Source: an uncultured Clostridia bacterium (GTDB lineage Bacteria; Bacillota; Clostridia; Christensenellales; Borkfalkiaceae). Taken from it: a stretch of DNA of 64,000 nucleotides. The translations under genes and the position numbers were made by a program. The stretch lies in assembly GCA_934271245.1 (NCBI GenBank), contig CAKQQY010000001.1:96144-160143 (forward strand), written 5' to 3'. The notes under the pieces are model-generated. The model saw only the letters and a program-made list of their open reading frames with translations, had not been told where the DNA came from and did not search any database. Position 1 is the first letter of the stretch, and each line of letters begins with the position of its first letter. Below are positions 35,240-43,662 of the stretch, one piece after another.

Positions 35240-36328
35240 TTATATTTTATCCCTTAAAAAATCTGCCAGCCTCTCTCCCCAAAGTTTGCAACCCGTTTCG
35301 TTAGGATGCCCGCCGTATTTTGCGACAAAAGGTTTTTCGCTATCCGATAAATATGGCGTTTCGTCAAACACCGAGTAAACCTTTTTTGCAAATTCGCCGC
35401 GAATATAATCGTTAAGTCTGTAATAAGTATCAACAAGCGTATCAGGATAACCGAACGGCGGTATCGTTTGAAAAATAACTTCTTTCCCTTTCAGTATTTC
35501 GATTATTCTGTCATAACTATCTTTTATTTTTTCGTAATCGCCTATTTTATAAAGGTCATTCACGCCGAAACAAACTATAACCGTATCACAAGTTTTAACC
35601 TTATCAGCCCACGCGCCGTCTGTTGCCGCATCCGCTGCTCTGCCAAAACCTATGCCGAGATTCCAGAAAGAATACTCGTTGCCAAGCAACTTCGCGCAAA
35701 CCGCAGTATAGTGAGCGTAAGAATTTTCTTTACAACCTATGCCCTGCGTTATACTGTCGCCCCAGAAAGCAATTTTCTTTTTAACACGTCTTTTTACGCC
35801 TACCATAGACGGGAGAGGAACATATTTATCCGCCTTAACTCCGTTACCGTCGTCGAGATAGGTAGGAATCTGATTTTCTATATGACAAGGCACCTTTTTC
35901 CCATCAAAAACCATTTTAATACATATATACTCGTTTTCGGCAACGTTAAGTTTGACTGAATCCGTATAAAATGTTTCGTCGGAGAAAACTTTCTTTTCTC
36001 GACTGCCGCAAAAGGTCAAAATAAATTCCTTACCACCATCGTAATTACCCGAAATAGCAGCGTTTACGTCGTTACATATTATAATTCTGCAATCGAATAT
36101 TCCCCATTCGCCGCAAGGAAAATTGCATTTCGTCAGACTACCGTCAGAATAGGTGCTGTCTACCGTATTCGTAAACAGAAACGAATAGTCGAATTCACCT
36201 GTCGAGAACGGCTTATAAAACGCGTACGACGTTACTTTGCCCTGTGGCGTAAAATAAGACTGCACGGAAGTTCCCGCAAGCGTATTAGAAGTATATTTTT
36301 TGCAAAAATCGTTTAATGTTTTATTCAT
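35240..36328 (-). CDS. SGNH/GDSL-type esterase with N-terminal beta domain
   Basis: A 362-aa protein without signal peptide. Residues about 1-175 are beta-rich. The SGNH hydrolase fold follows: block I FWGDSITQG (Ser nucleophile near residue 191), block II FWNLGIGFGRAA, block III VCFGVNDLYK and block V YGGHPNETG with the catalytic His. This two-part layout resembles CE2-like carbohydrate acetyl esterases, so deacetylation of sugars is a reasonable guess. The ATG has no good ribosome binding site. It overlaps the TGA of an upstream response-regulator remnant (ATGA), and its promoter appears to be the duplicated copy at 36478-36506. Confidence 0.87.
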   Translation of the reverse strand: MNKTLNDFCKKYTSNTLAGTSVQSYFTPQGKVTSYAFYKPFSTGEFDYSFLFTNTVDSTYSDGSLTKCNFPCGEWGIFDCRIIICNDVNAAISGNYDGGKEFILTFCGSREKKVFSDETFYTDSVKLNVAENEYICIKMVFDGKKVPCHIENQIPTYLDDGNGVKADKYVPLPSMVGVKRRVKKKIAFWGDSITQGIGCKENSYAHYTAVCAKLLGNEYSFWNLGIGFGRAADAATDGAWADKVKTCDTVIVCFGVNDLYKIGDYEKIKDSYDRIIEILKGKEVIFQTIPPFGYPDTLVDTYYRLNDYIRGEFAKKVYSVFDETPYLSDSEKPFVAKYGGHPNETGCKLWGERLADFLRDKI

Positions 36329-36474
36329 CTTTTAATAAACGGAAGTTTTATCGAATCGAACTTTTTAGAAAGAAAGTCGTTCGCGCCTGAACCCAAACAA
36401 ATAATACTGTGCCCAATTTTGGGTTTTACAGTAAACATTGTCACGGGAATAACGTCTCCTTTTTTTTGATTGTC
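36325..36474 (-). pseudogene. Response-regulator receiver-domain remnant
   Basis: On the minus strand this stretch translates to KKGDVIPVTMFTVKPKI followed by GSGANDFLSKKFDSIKLPF. It matches the neighbouring regulator's EKGNAIPVIMLTAKSEI and DSGANDYLSKPFDSREL. At DNA level it aligns with about 34706-34850. It lacks the N-terminal half, the phosphoacceptor Asp and the DNA-binding domain. AAGGAG followed by GTG (36444) could still allow translation of 39 aa, ending in a TGA that overlaps the SGNH hydrolase ATG, so it may act as a coupled leader. Confidence 0.82.
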
Positions 36475-36477
36475 CTT

Positions 36478-36521
36478 ATTGTAACATATTATTTAAAATA
36501 GTTCAAGTAAAAGAAAAAATC
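36478..36521 (-). repeat. Second copy of the 40-bp promoter repeat
   Basis: 36482-36521 is identical to 35129-35168. The promoter reads TTGAAC (36506-36501) N17 TACAAT (36483-36478), one base different in the -10 from the regulator promoter. It lies just upstream of the response-regulator remnant and the SGNH hydrolase gene. Confidence 0.88.
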
Positions 36522-36568
36522 TGCGTAATCGCCGATTACGTTTTATTTTGTTTTTTTATCATCGTAAA

Positions 36569-36601
36569 GTTACGGGCCGCCTTATATAGACAGCCCGTAA
36601 C
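36569..36601 (-). terminator. Hairpin after the last gene of locus 2
   Basis: A 9-bp stem GTTACGGGC/GCCCGTAAC (36569-36577 with 36593-36601) and a 15-nt loop, 24 bp past the stop at 36625. The following minus-strand sequence begins TTTACG, so the T-run is weak. Confidence 0.6.
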
Positions 36602-36624
36602 CTAATATCCTTAAATATTTTATT

Positions 36625-37119
36625 TCACTTCGTCACAAAATCGCCCCAGTCGTCTTCCGAATACTCGGCGTAAACGGTTACGTCGCCTTTTGTCAAAGTA
36701 TAATTTTTCCACACGCCGCTATAACCTTTTTTAATCGGTACTTTCGGCTCGTTTACGGTTTTGTTTTCCACCGTGTAATATTGCGTTTCGCCAACTTGAA
36801 CGCCGTCCGCGATAAACCTTACCGAATAGCGTATCGGCGTTTTTTCGAATTCCGATATTAAATTTACGTTGTCGGTAACGGTATCCTTTTTAAAATCCCA
36901 GCGGACGCCGTTATTAAACCAACCGATAAAAACGTATTCGTATCCGTCGTCGGGATTTATTTCGGGGTGAGCGGGTTCTTCTATCTTGCTTCCGTAAGTC
37001 AACGCATACGCTTCCGTACCGTTGATTTTTACCGTAAACTTACCGTTCGTATTCGCGCAACCCGCGCACGAAACCGCAATTAACATAACAGTTATCGCGG
37101 TATACAATATCTTTTTCAT
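36625..37119 (-). CDS. Small InlB-repeat lipoprotein
   Basis: A 164-aa lipoprotein (lipobox CAGC, Cys 21). It carries one and a half InlB/Flg_new-type repeats: EYVFIGWFNNGVRWDF (about 61-76), IRYSVRFIADGVQVGE and YSGVWKNYTLTKGDVTVYAE. It ends in the acidic tail EDDWGDFVTK. AAGGTCC is the only upstream ribosome binding site candidate. It is the last gene of locus 2, as the 492-aa InlB-type lipoprotein is the last surface gene of locus 1. No enzymatic motif is seen; a surface spacer or adhesin role is likely. Confidence 0.78.
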   Translation of the reverse strand: MKKILYTAITVMLIAVSCAGCANTNGKFTVKINGTEAYALTYGSKIEEPAHPEINPDDGYEYVFIGWFNNGVRWDFKKDTVTDNVNLISEFEKTPIRYSVRFIADGVQVGETQYYTVENKTVNEPKVPIKKGYSGVWKNYTLTKGDVTVYAEYSEDDWGDFVTK

Positions 37120-37130
37120 AAGCGGACCTT

Positions 37131-38723
37131 TTATATTACGTTCACCGAAACGTCTCTCGACCAGTTAGTATAATACTTCATATTTTTACCGTCGTAAAAG
37201 TCGAGAAGTTCCGTTTCCAACTCGGGTATCGTTTTCGTGTTATCCTTTATAAACGCTACAAGTCTTTTTCTGCAGGAATTTATCCTCTTTATCAAACCCC
37301 CGAGCCTTTGGTCCTGTATATCGAAGCCTTCCGGTTTATTCTCCTTATACCATACTCTCTCGAACGCTTTATGGAACTTTTCAAGCATCTTTTCTACTTT
37401 CTTGTAGTCTTCCGCTATTTCTTTTAACTCGGCTATATTCTTCTCTTTATACGCCTTTCTCGTTCTCAGCCCTAAGTTATATTTTACCGATAAAACGTTA
37501 CACAATTCCGCCTCGTATTCATACACGTAGCCGTAATTTTTACTTTCCTTCGCGTACCTTTTAAGGCGTTCGGCGTATTCTTTATACTCGGCGTTTTTAT
37601 CTCCCTCAAACGTCAAGTCGTCGTACCCGTTAAACACGTCGCTATACAACGCGTGTTTACAATACCCCATTACCTTTCCGCCTTCTCCTATTGCGTTCGG
37701 TAAGTCAAGCGCCGTCATACGCTCGTATTCTTCGCCCGTTATCGCCTTAAATTCGCCCTTTATCTTATTTATATCCCTTTCGCCGTCATAATACCTTTTC
37801 ACCGCATATAACGACGGCAGAAGCGAATAAAACGAACATTCCTTTCCGTTATCTCCCCACATCGTCATTATTACCTTATCCACGCCCGTTTCTCTGCACG
37901 CTTCCATTGCGGGCAGCATAGATTCCAGCGTAAATTTATTATCCGGCGCGAACCCTATCCACGACCACGCTCCGCCGGCAAACCACACGTCGTTTTTGAA
38001 TTCCTTATGCGCTTTCATGAATTTGGTATAATGCTCTTTTTCCGTATTGTAATAATTCCAGTACACCAATCCTACTTCTTCCGGCGTATTCTCTATCACC
38101 GTTTTATCCAACTCGCCGTCTATTACGTCGTACGAACCCTTATTCGCAAGTTTAAAGAACATGTCCGACCATATCATCGGCTTAAAGTTATACTTCTTCG
38201 CTATTTCCGACACCCTTGTTAGGTGCGGTATAAGTATTTCCGATCTCTTCTTATATCCGTATTTATCCAGATACCTTCCGAGCCCTACCATATGCGCTTC
38301 GTCCATTCCTATGTGTATAGCGTCGGTCGTAAAACACTCTCTCATAGTTTTGAACATCTTTTCGATTAACTCGTACGTCCTTTCCTGACCTACGTACAAT
38401 ATGTCGTTACAGTCTATTATTTCGTCGTATGCGGGCCATTTGAATATGCAGTTTAAGTGAGCCAACGTTTGTATGCACGGTATAACTTCTACACCGATTC
38501 CGTTACAATAACTCACTATGTCTTTTAATTCTTCTTTCGTATACCTTCCGCGCATATACCCGAAATACGGCTCTCCGTCTATCTCGTACGTGTCTTCGGT
38601 ATACAGTTGTATCATATTATACCCTAACTTGGATATTACCTTTGCGAATTTCTTCACTTCTTCCGCCTTCATTACGGCGTTTCTCGACATATCCAGCATT
38701 ACTCCGAAATATCTCTCTTTCAT
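37131..38723 (-). CDS. GH20-like beta-N-acetylhexosaminidase
   Basis: A 530-aa cytoplasmic enzyme (no signal peptide) with a TIM barrel starting at its N-terminus. The catalytic pair is Asp141-Glu142 in IHIGMDEAHMVGLGR, matching the Asp-Glu of family 20 hexosaminidases that use substrate-assisted catalysis. Other barrel motifs are LGYNMIQLYTEDTYE (33-47), VEVIPCIQTLAHLN (78-91, with the family's QTLxH), FKPMIWSDMFF and a substrate-site Trp in VIMTMWGDNG. The usual N-terminal GH20b domain is absent. The C-terminal ~200 residues are helical. ATG 38723 has AAAGGAG 6-7 nt upstream; the frame extends to 38747 without support. Expected products are GlcNAc or GalNAc. Confidence 0.87.
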   Translation of the reverse strand: MKERYFGVMLDMSRNAVMKAEEVKKFAKVISKLGYNMIQLYTEDTYEIDGEPYFGYMRGRYTKEELKDIVSYCNGIGVEVIPCIQTLAHLNCIFKWPAYDEIIDCNDILYVGQERTYELIEKMFKTMRECFTTDAIHIGMDEAHMVGLGRYLDKYGYKKRSEILIPHLTRVSEIAKKYNFKPMIWSDMFFKLANKGSYDVIDGELDKTVIENTPEEVGLVYWNYYNTEKEHYTKFMKAHKEFKNDVWFAGGAWSWIGFAPDNKFTLESMLPAMEACRETGVDKVIMTMWGDNGKECSFYSLLPSLYAVKRYYDGERDINKIKGEFKAITGEEYERMTALDLPNAIGEGGKVMGYCKHALYSDVFNGYDDLTFEGDKNAEYKEYAERLKRYAKESKNYGYVYEYEAELCNVLSVKYNLGLRTRKAYKEKNIAELKEIAEDYKKVEKMLEKFHKAFERVWYKENKPEGFDIQDQRLGGLIKRINSCRKRLVAFIKDNTKTIPELETELLDFYDGKNMKYYTNWSRDVSVNVI

Positions 38724-38739
38724 AGGCTCTCCTTTATTT

Positions 38740-40533
38740 TTAGTCAATCGTTTCTTCTACCGTAACATTACCCTCGTTTACGGTAATATTTTTAAACGAA
38801 CCGTTAAGATAAACGTTTTTAAGTGATACAGATTTTATTTCTTTCGGTAAATGCGGCGTTATCGAAAACCCCTTTTCGTCGTAATCGATATCGAGCAGAC
38901 CGTCGGTAATTATTCTGCAATACAACGCGCTTTCCGCGCTGATCTGGCGCATATCGTTTTCAGGATACGCTTCTACGGCGTACGGCACGCGTTCGCCGAG
39001 AAGTCGCGTTTCGGAAAAATCGACGAGTTTTGAAAACGCTTCCTCTTCCTTGCTTGCGCGAAACAGCGCCGTCATAAAAAATATCGCGCTTCTGTCCCAC
39101 ACAATATTCTCTTTTTCGACGGAAAGACAACTGCCGTCCTTCCATAACAAATCGGAAACGGCTTTTAACGAGTCGTCTTTTCTGTTAAAAATTTTCATAT
39201 ATGCAGGCAGGCAATCCCATGACCTGATAACGTCGCAACCGCGGTAATAGGCGTAGGTATCGTAACCGTGAATGTTCGCCCCGAAATACTTTTCTATGCC
39301 GTTTTCGATAATGCGCGCATATTTTAAATATTTTTCGCTTTCACTATTTTTATTAAGTCTTTTTAATAAAGACGAATAATACGTTAACGCGCCGTATGCT
39401 ATACAGGAAGTCGAAAGATTTATTCCCGAAGGCAACCTGTTTTCCAGTTCGTCCGTATCGGATACCACGACGTCGTTTTCGTTTATCATTTTTACAGTAT
39501 ATCTTGCGCACCAGTCAAGGCAGAACAGTTCTTCTTCGGAAGGCGTTTCGCCAGTTTCCAAAAAGTATTTGGAATTACCGAACAAGTACATTTCCGCGTC
39601 ACCGCGATCACCTACGCCGTTCCAGTAATCGGTTCCGCCCGAAATAATACTGCTCGGCAACGGCAGTAATTCGTCCGTCATAAAAGGCTTATACCATCTT
39701 AACGCCGTTTTTGCCGCTTCCATACTCTTTTTATCGCCGGATAGCGCAAACCACGGCGTTGCGTATTCGCACTGGTCGTTACACCATATTGCCCAGTAAA
39801 AATTAAAGCCGCCCGGGGAATTTATCAATCCGTTTTGCGTCCTGAACAAGTTTTCCGCCACGTGTATTTTCGAAAAAGCGAACATAGTGTCGATAACGTC
39901 GTTTCCCGTGGTAAGATCGCAAAGGCGTAACAATTCGTCAACTCTGTCGTACCTTTTTCTTAACGCGTCTTCCTCTTCGGGCATTGCGGCGTCGGCGTAA
40001 TAGGTAACGTAAGAAAACGTAACTTTTACCGTTTCGCCGCACTCTACGCAAAGGGGCGCGTTATCGCACAGTCTTTCGGTGTAAACGTACCCCTGACAAG
40101 TCAACGTGGTTTTCAATCTTCCCGAATTTACTTTTATCTTTTCCGAAGTCTTTCCCTTATTTTTTATTATAACATCTTCATAGAAAATCGGCAACTCCGT
40201 GGAAGGATAAAATTTGCGGGTTATTTCAAGATTGCCCGAAACCGTTTCGAAAGTCAGCGTTCCATCTATTTCGACGCTTATAAACTTTTCGGAATCGGTT
40301 AATTCAACGCTCGGCGATTCGTCGGAAATCTTAAACGAAGCGTGAGTGTTATCCGGTTGCAATCTGTATTCCGGATAAAACAACAATTTACCGATTTTCA
40401 AAATTCCGTCTTTAACGGAATAATTTATCAATCCCGATACTTTTTCGCCCGTCAATTCAAGATCGTCGCTATGATTTTCAAAGTCGGTCGACCTGATCTT
40501 TCTTTTAACTTGGGTAATTTCCCATCTGCTCAT
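38740..40533 (-). CDS. Six-hairpin glycosidase-like protein, family not recognised
   Basis: A 597-aa cytoplasmic protein. Residues about 1-180 are a beta-sandwich. From about 200 an (alpha/alpha)6-barrel-like helical part follows, with NSPGGFNFYWAIWCNDQCEY (about 236-255), GVGDRGDAEMYLFGNSKYFL and DVIRSWDCLPAY, then a short C-terminal beta part ending VSLKNVYLNGSFKNIT. This three-part plan is that of rhamnosidase, GH65 and related inverting glycosidases. Asp residues in CNDQCEYATPW and GDRGD are candidate catalytic groups. AAAGGTG precedes the ATG. It is adjacent to the GH20-like gene, so both probably process the same imported sugar. The exact family is unknown to me. Confidence 0.72.
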   Translation of the reverse strand: MSRWEITQVKRKIRSTDFENHSDDLELTGEKVSGLINYSVKDGILKIGKLLFYPEYRLQPDNTHASFKISDESPSVELTDSEKFISVEIDGTLTFETVSGNLEITRKFYPSTELPIFYEDVIIKNKGKTSEKIKVNSGRLKTTLTCQGYVYTERLCDNAPLCVECGETVKVTFSYVTYYADAAMPEEEDALRKRYDRVDELLRLCDLTTGNDVIDTMFAFSKIHVAENLFRTQNGLINSPGGFNFYWAIWCNDQCEYATPWFALSGDKKSMEAAKTALRWYKPFMTDELLPLPSSIISGGTDYWNGVGDRGDAEMYLFGNSKYFLETGETPSEEELFCLDWCARYTVKMINENDVVVSDTDELENRLPSGINLSTSCIAYGALTYYSSLLKRLNKNSESEKYLKYARIIENGIEKYFGANIHGYDTYAYYRGCDVIRSWDCLPAYMKIFNRKDDSLKAVSDLLWKDGSCLSVEKENIVWDRSAIFFMTALFRASKEEEAFSKLVDFSETRLLGERVPYAVEAYPENDMRQISAESALYCRIITDGLLDIDYDEKGFSITPHLPKEIKSVSLKNVYLNGSFKNITVNEGNVTVEETID

Positions 40534-40551
40534 ATTATCACCTTTGCTCGT

Positions 40552-43500
40552 CTATACGGTTTCCATATCGGAAAAGTATATGCTTCCGTCGTTTATAAAT
40601 CCAGAAGCGCTATCGAATATCTGGAAAGCGTAATCGTTTAACGACCTGTTCTCTTCAACTACTATCTCTATTTCCGTCCACTCGCCCGATTTTAATATCA
40701 CGCTGTTCACTGCGGATTTTATATCCCAGTAATTGTTTTTCATAAGATAGAGAGTCAAGTCGGTATCGCAGTCGTTATAAATATACATTTTAAACGTCGT
40801 TTTGGTATAGCAAACGTACGAGGAACCGCTCATTCTGAAATACAACTGTTTTCCGTTCGAATTATTCGATTTGCTTATTTTCGTGCTTCCTTCCTCGCCG
40901 TCGCGTTTTACGTCCGTCGAATATCCGAATTGCGCGTTCCAGACGTTTTCAAGACAATCTGCGCCGTTTACGCTTCCGAATTTTATCGATTTATCTTCTA
41001 CGATTCTATCGAAAACGACCGCCGACAAGTAAACGCAATCGCCTTTATAGAAATGCCAGTTTTCATCCATAACGACGACGGAATAATTGCTGAAACTATC
41101 GCCCTTTGTAAGTATTATCTCTAATTCGTTCCAGACGCCGTCGGTTAAAGCGTATTTTATTGCCGAACTCTTATCGTTCGTACCTTTTTTCATCAGGTAC
41201 AAAGAATAGCCTTTATCTCCGTCGCAATAAACTCTCGTTTTGAAAACCATATCGTCAGCCACGTTTTCGGTATTGACAAAATTAAAATACAACGCGCCGT
41301 AAACGTTGGTTCCGACGGGTTTTGCGTCGGCGCTTAAAGATAATCCGGTAGAGCCGTTTTCATCGTTTGTTTTCATTGTCGAAGAATATTCCACCGACGA
41401 ATTTTCTACCGCTTCGATATAAGAATAACCGTAATCTTTATCGAAAGGAAGGTCGTCGCCTTCGGCGTATCTTATAAGTTCCGTTTTACCGAAATATACG
41501 CTTTCTTTTATATCGAATTTCCAGCCGGCGTTTATATCCATAATCATAAGCCCGTAACTGTCGAGCGGAATCCCCTCCGGCAAGTAGAACAAGACTTCTA
41601 CCCATTCGCCTTTCTTTAACGTCGTCTTATGAGCGACGCTTAAATCGTAATACCCCTTAGGAATTATATAAAGAGATTGATTCATATTTCCGTCGTAATA
41701 AACGTGAGTTCTGAATACCGCTCTGCCCCGATAACTCTTTATGGGTAAATTTTTCAAAAACGCGTACAACTGCGCCGTTTTATCCGTCGTTCCGCCGAGC
41801 AAATCGGCGTCTTTTTTCGCAAAAAATCTCGTGCTTCCTTCTTCGCCGTTATATTTTACGGAAGTCGTGTACTCGAAATCCACGTTATCGAAAGAAGAAA
41901 GGTTGTTTACGCCGTCGGGCTTATCGAAGTTTACCGTATACCCAACGTCGTCGTTTTCCGCTTTACCCGCATCCAACGAGGAAACGTAAAACGTCGTGTC
42001 GTGACCGAAAGAGTTTTCCCATTCTTTTTCTATTATCCAGAAGTAACTTCCTTTAAGGCTTTGCATATCGCCCACGGCAAGTTTTACCGTGTTCCATTGA
42101 TTTTTATAAAGGGTTTGCGTCACGGGAACGCCTATTCCTTTTTTATCGTAATCGTCGTTATGTAAAACGAGATCTCTTTCGTGTTCGAAGTAAACGGAAA
42201 AAGTAACGTAATCGTACTTAGATACGTCGAAAATGAACGGCTTATCTATCGTAAAGCACAATTCTCCGTTTTCTCTTCCCCAGGAAGTTTTCGGAACGAC
42301 GACTTTAAGAACCTTTTCGCCGTTAAACGTCTTTTCGTCCGTTATTTCCATAACGTTTTCCGACCACGGCTGGCTTATTTGCGTTAAACCGATTTTATCG
42401 TTAAAATACACTATTCTGTTTTCGACTTTTTCCACGTTGTTTTCGCGAAGGATTCTGTCCGTTTTTATGTTTTGCAGACCGTCGAAATTGTCGACGAGTT
42501 TTTTCTGCGAATCGGTAAGCAACAAATACTGATATTCAAGCACCGTAATATCCCTTAACGATACCGAACCGCCGTTGAGTTTTTCCTGTATTCCGTTCTT
42601 AACGGAAATGTATCCGTACTTTTTAATTCCTTTTATCGAAGAAAAATATATTCCGTCCTTTTTAAGAAGCAACCCTTTATAGTCGTTTATATTTATCGCA
42701 AGGTGCAACCCGTTGATATTTTTCGTGGTTACGTTATCCCTGACGACGGCGTAACTCGTGGAAAGATATTTTTCGAGATTCTTTAAGTCTATAACGACGG
42801 GCGTCCACTCTCTGTTTTCTAACTCATAATAATTACCCCAACCGACGGATAAACTCATGTCGACGTCGGAATCTTTATAGACGAAAAAGTAAAGCGCGCT
42901 GTATTCCGCAACGTCGTACTTATCTACGTTGTTAAGGAAAATATCTCCGCCTGCGGCTTTTAATCTTAAAGCGCCGTCTTCGTCTTCCATTTTTATCGTC
43001 GTCTGATACGAACATTTCCCTTCGCCGTACGATATCTGATTTATTCCGAAAGGTTTATCGAAAGAAGTTATTTTATCGACGTATTCGCTTTCGCTGTTTT
43101 CGACATAAACGGGTACGGTCTTTATTATTTCCGCGCCGTTCGCCGCTTGCGAAGTTAAAACGTACGCGTATTCTCCTTTTTCTTCGGGAACGAAGCCGTT
43201 TTTAACGTCTATTTCAATATCGCCGTCGAATAATTTCCCCGTAACGTTTAAATAATTGACTCCGTCAAAACACGTCGCCTCGGGAAACTCGACAGTTTTT
43301 CCGACAGTCCCGTAAACGACCTTTTCTGAAACGTATATAACGCCAAGTTTATTCGCGTTTACTTTTATCGTCGCTTTTTTTGTCAATAAGAAAGATTTAA
43401 ACGTGACGGAATAATCTTCCGCGCTGTCAACGAAAAATTTGTTGTCTTCGATCTGAATTTTTTCGCCGTTCTTTTTACTGACGGTCGCGCCGTCGCTTTC

Positions 43501-43650
43501 GGGCAACGAAAACCATTCGCCGTACGTAGCGTAATAAACGTTTTCGAAATCGTATTTATTGTTGCCGTAGATAAACACAAACGACGGTATAGCGCTTATC
43601 GCCAAAACGATAGCAGCCGCCGTAATAATTAGTTTTATTTTTTTACTCAT
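40552..43650 (-). CDS. Secreted or anchored protein with five beta-sandwich repeats
   Basis: A 1032-aa protein. One N-terminal hydrophobic helix (6-28) is a signal or anchor without lipobox. Two Ig-like stretches follow (about 35-190), then five ~145-aa modules (about 195-345, 412-560, 575-725, 738-880, 888-1032). Modules 3-5 start with SVKYNGEEGSTRF, TMKTNDENGSTGL and DVKRDGEEGSTKI. Each ends with a strand such as ESVYFGK, DCVYLSA or GSIYFSD. A small helical FIVAR-like insert (about 365-400, LEYQYLLLTDSQKKLV) separates modules 1 and 2. The same module occurs once in each giant protein of this locus. A carbohydrate-binding jelly-roll is the best guess. Confidence 0.78.
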   Translation of the reverse strand: MSKKIKLIITAAAIVLAISAIPSFVFIYGNNKYDFENVYYATYGEWFSLPESDGATVSKKNGEKIQIEDNKFFVDSAEDYSVTFKSFLLTKKATIKVNANKLGVIYVSEKVVYGTVGKTVEFPEATCFDGVNYLNVTGKLFDGDIEIDVKNGFVPEEKGEYAYVLTSQAANGAEIIKTVPVYVENSESEYVDKITSFDKPFGINQISYGEGKCSYQTTIKMEDEDGALRLKAAGGDIFLNNVDKYDVAEYSALYFFVYKDSDVDMSLSVGWGNYYELENREWTPVVIDLKNLEKYLSTSYAVVRDNVTTKNINGLHLAININDYKGLLLKKDGIYFSSIKGIKKYGYISVKNGIQEKLNGGSVSLRDITVLEYQYLLLTDSQKKLVDNFDGLQNIKTDRILRENNVEKVENRIVYFNDKIGLTQISQPWSENVMEITDEKTFNGEKVLKVVVPKTSWGRENGELCFTIDKPFIFDVSKYDYVTFSVYFEHERDLVLHNDDYDKKGIGVPVTQTLYKNQWNTVKLAVGDMQSLKGSYFWIIEKEWENSFGHDTTFYVSSLDAGKAENDDVGYTVNFDKPDGVNNLSSFDNVDFEYTTSVKYNGEEGSTRFFAKKDADLLGGTTDKTAQLYAFLKNLPIKSYRGRAVFRTHVYYDGNMNQSLYIIPKGYYDLSVAHKTTLKKGEWVEVLFYLPEGIPLDSYGLMIMDINAGWKFDIKESVYFGKTELIRYAEGDDLPFDKDYGYSYIEAVENSSVEYSSTMKTNDENGSTGLSLSADAKPVGTNVYGALYFNFVNTENVADDMVFKTRVYCDGDKGYSLYLMKKGTNDKSSAIKYALTDGVWNELEIILTKGDSFSNYSVVVMDENWHFYKGDCVYLSAVVFDRIVEDKSIKFGSVNGADCLENVWNAQFGYSTDVKRDGEEGSTKISKSNNSNGKQLYFRMSGSSYVCYTKTTFKMYIYNDCDTDLTLYLMKNNYWDIKSAVNSVILKSGEWTEIEIVVEENRSLNDYAFQIFDSASGFINDGSIYFSDMETV

Positions 43651-43662
43651 ATTGCCCTTCCG

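Noticed and set aside
36325..36474. Independent small gene upstream of the SGNH hydrolase
   Set aside because: The translation aligns closely with part of the neighbouring receiver domain, so it is treated as a decayed copy, even though a short product could be translated.
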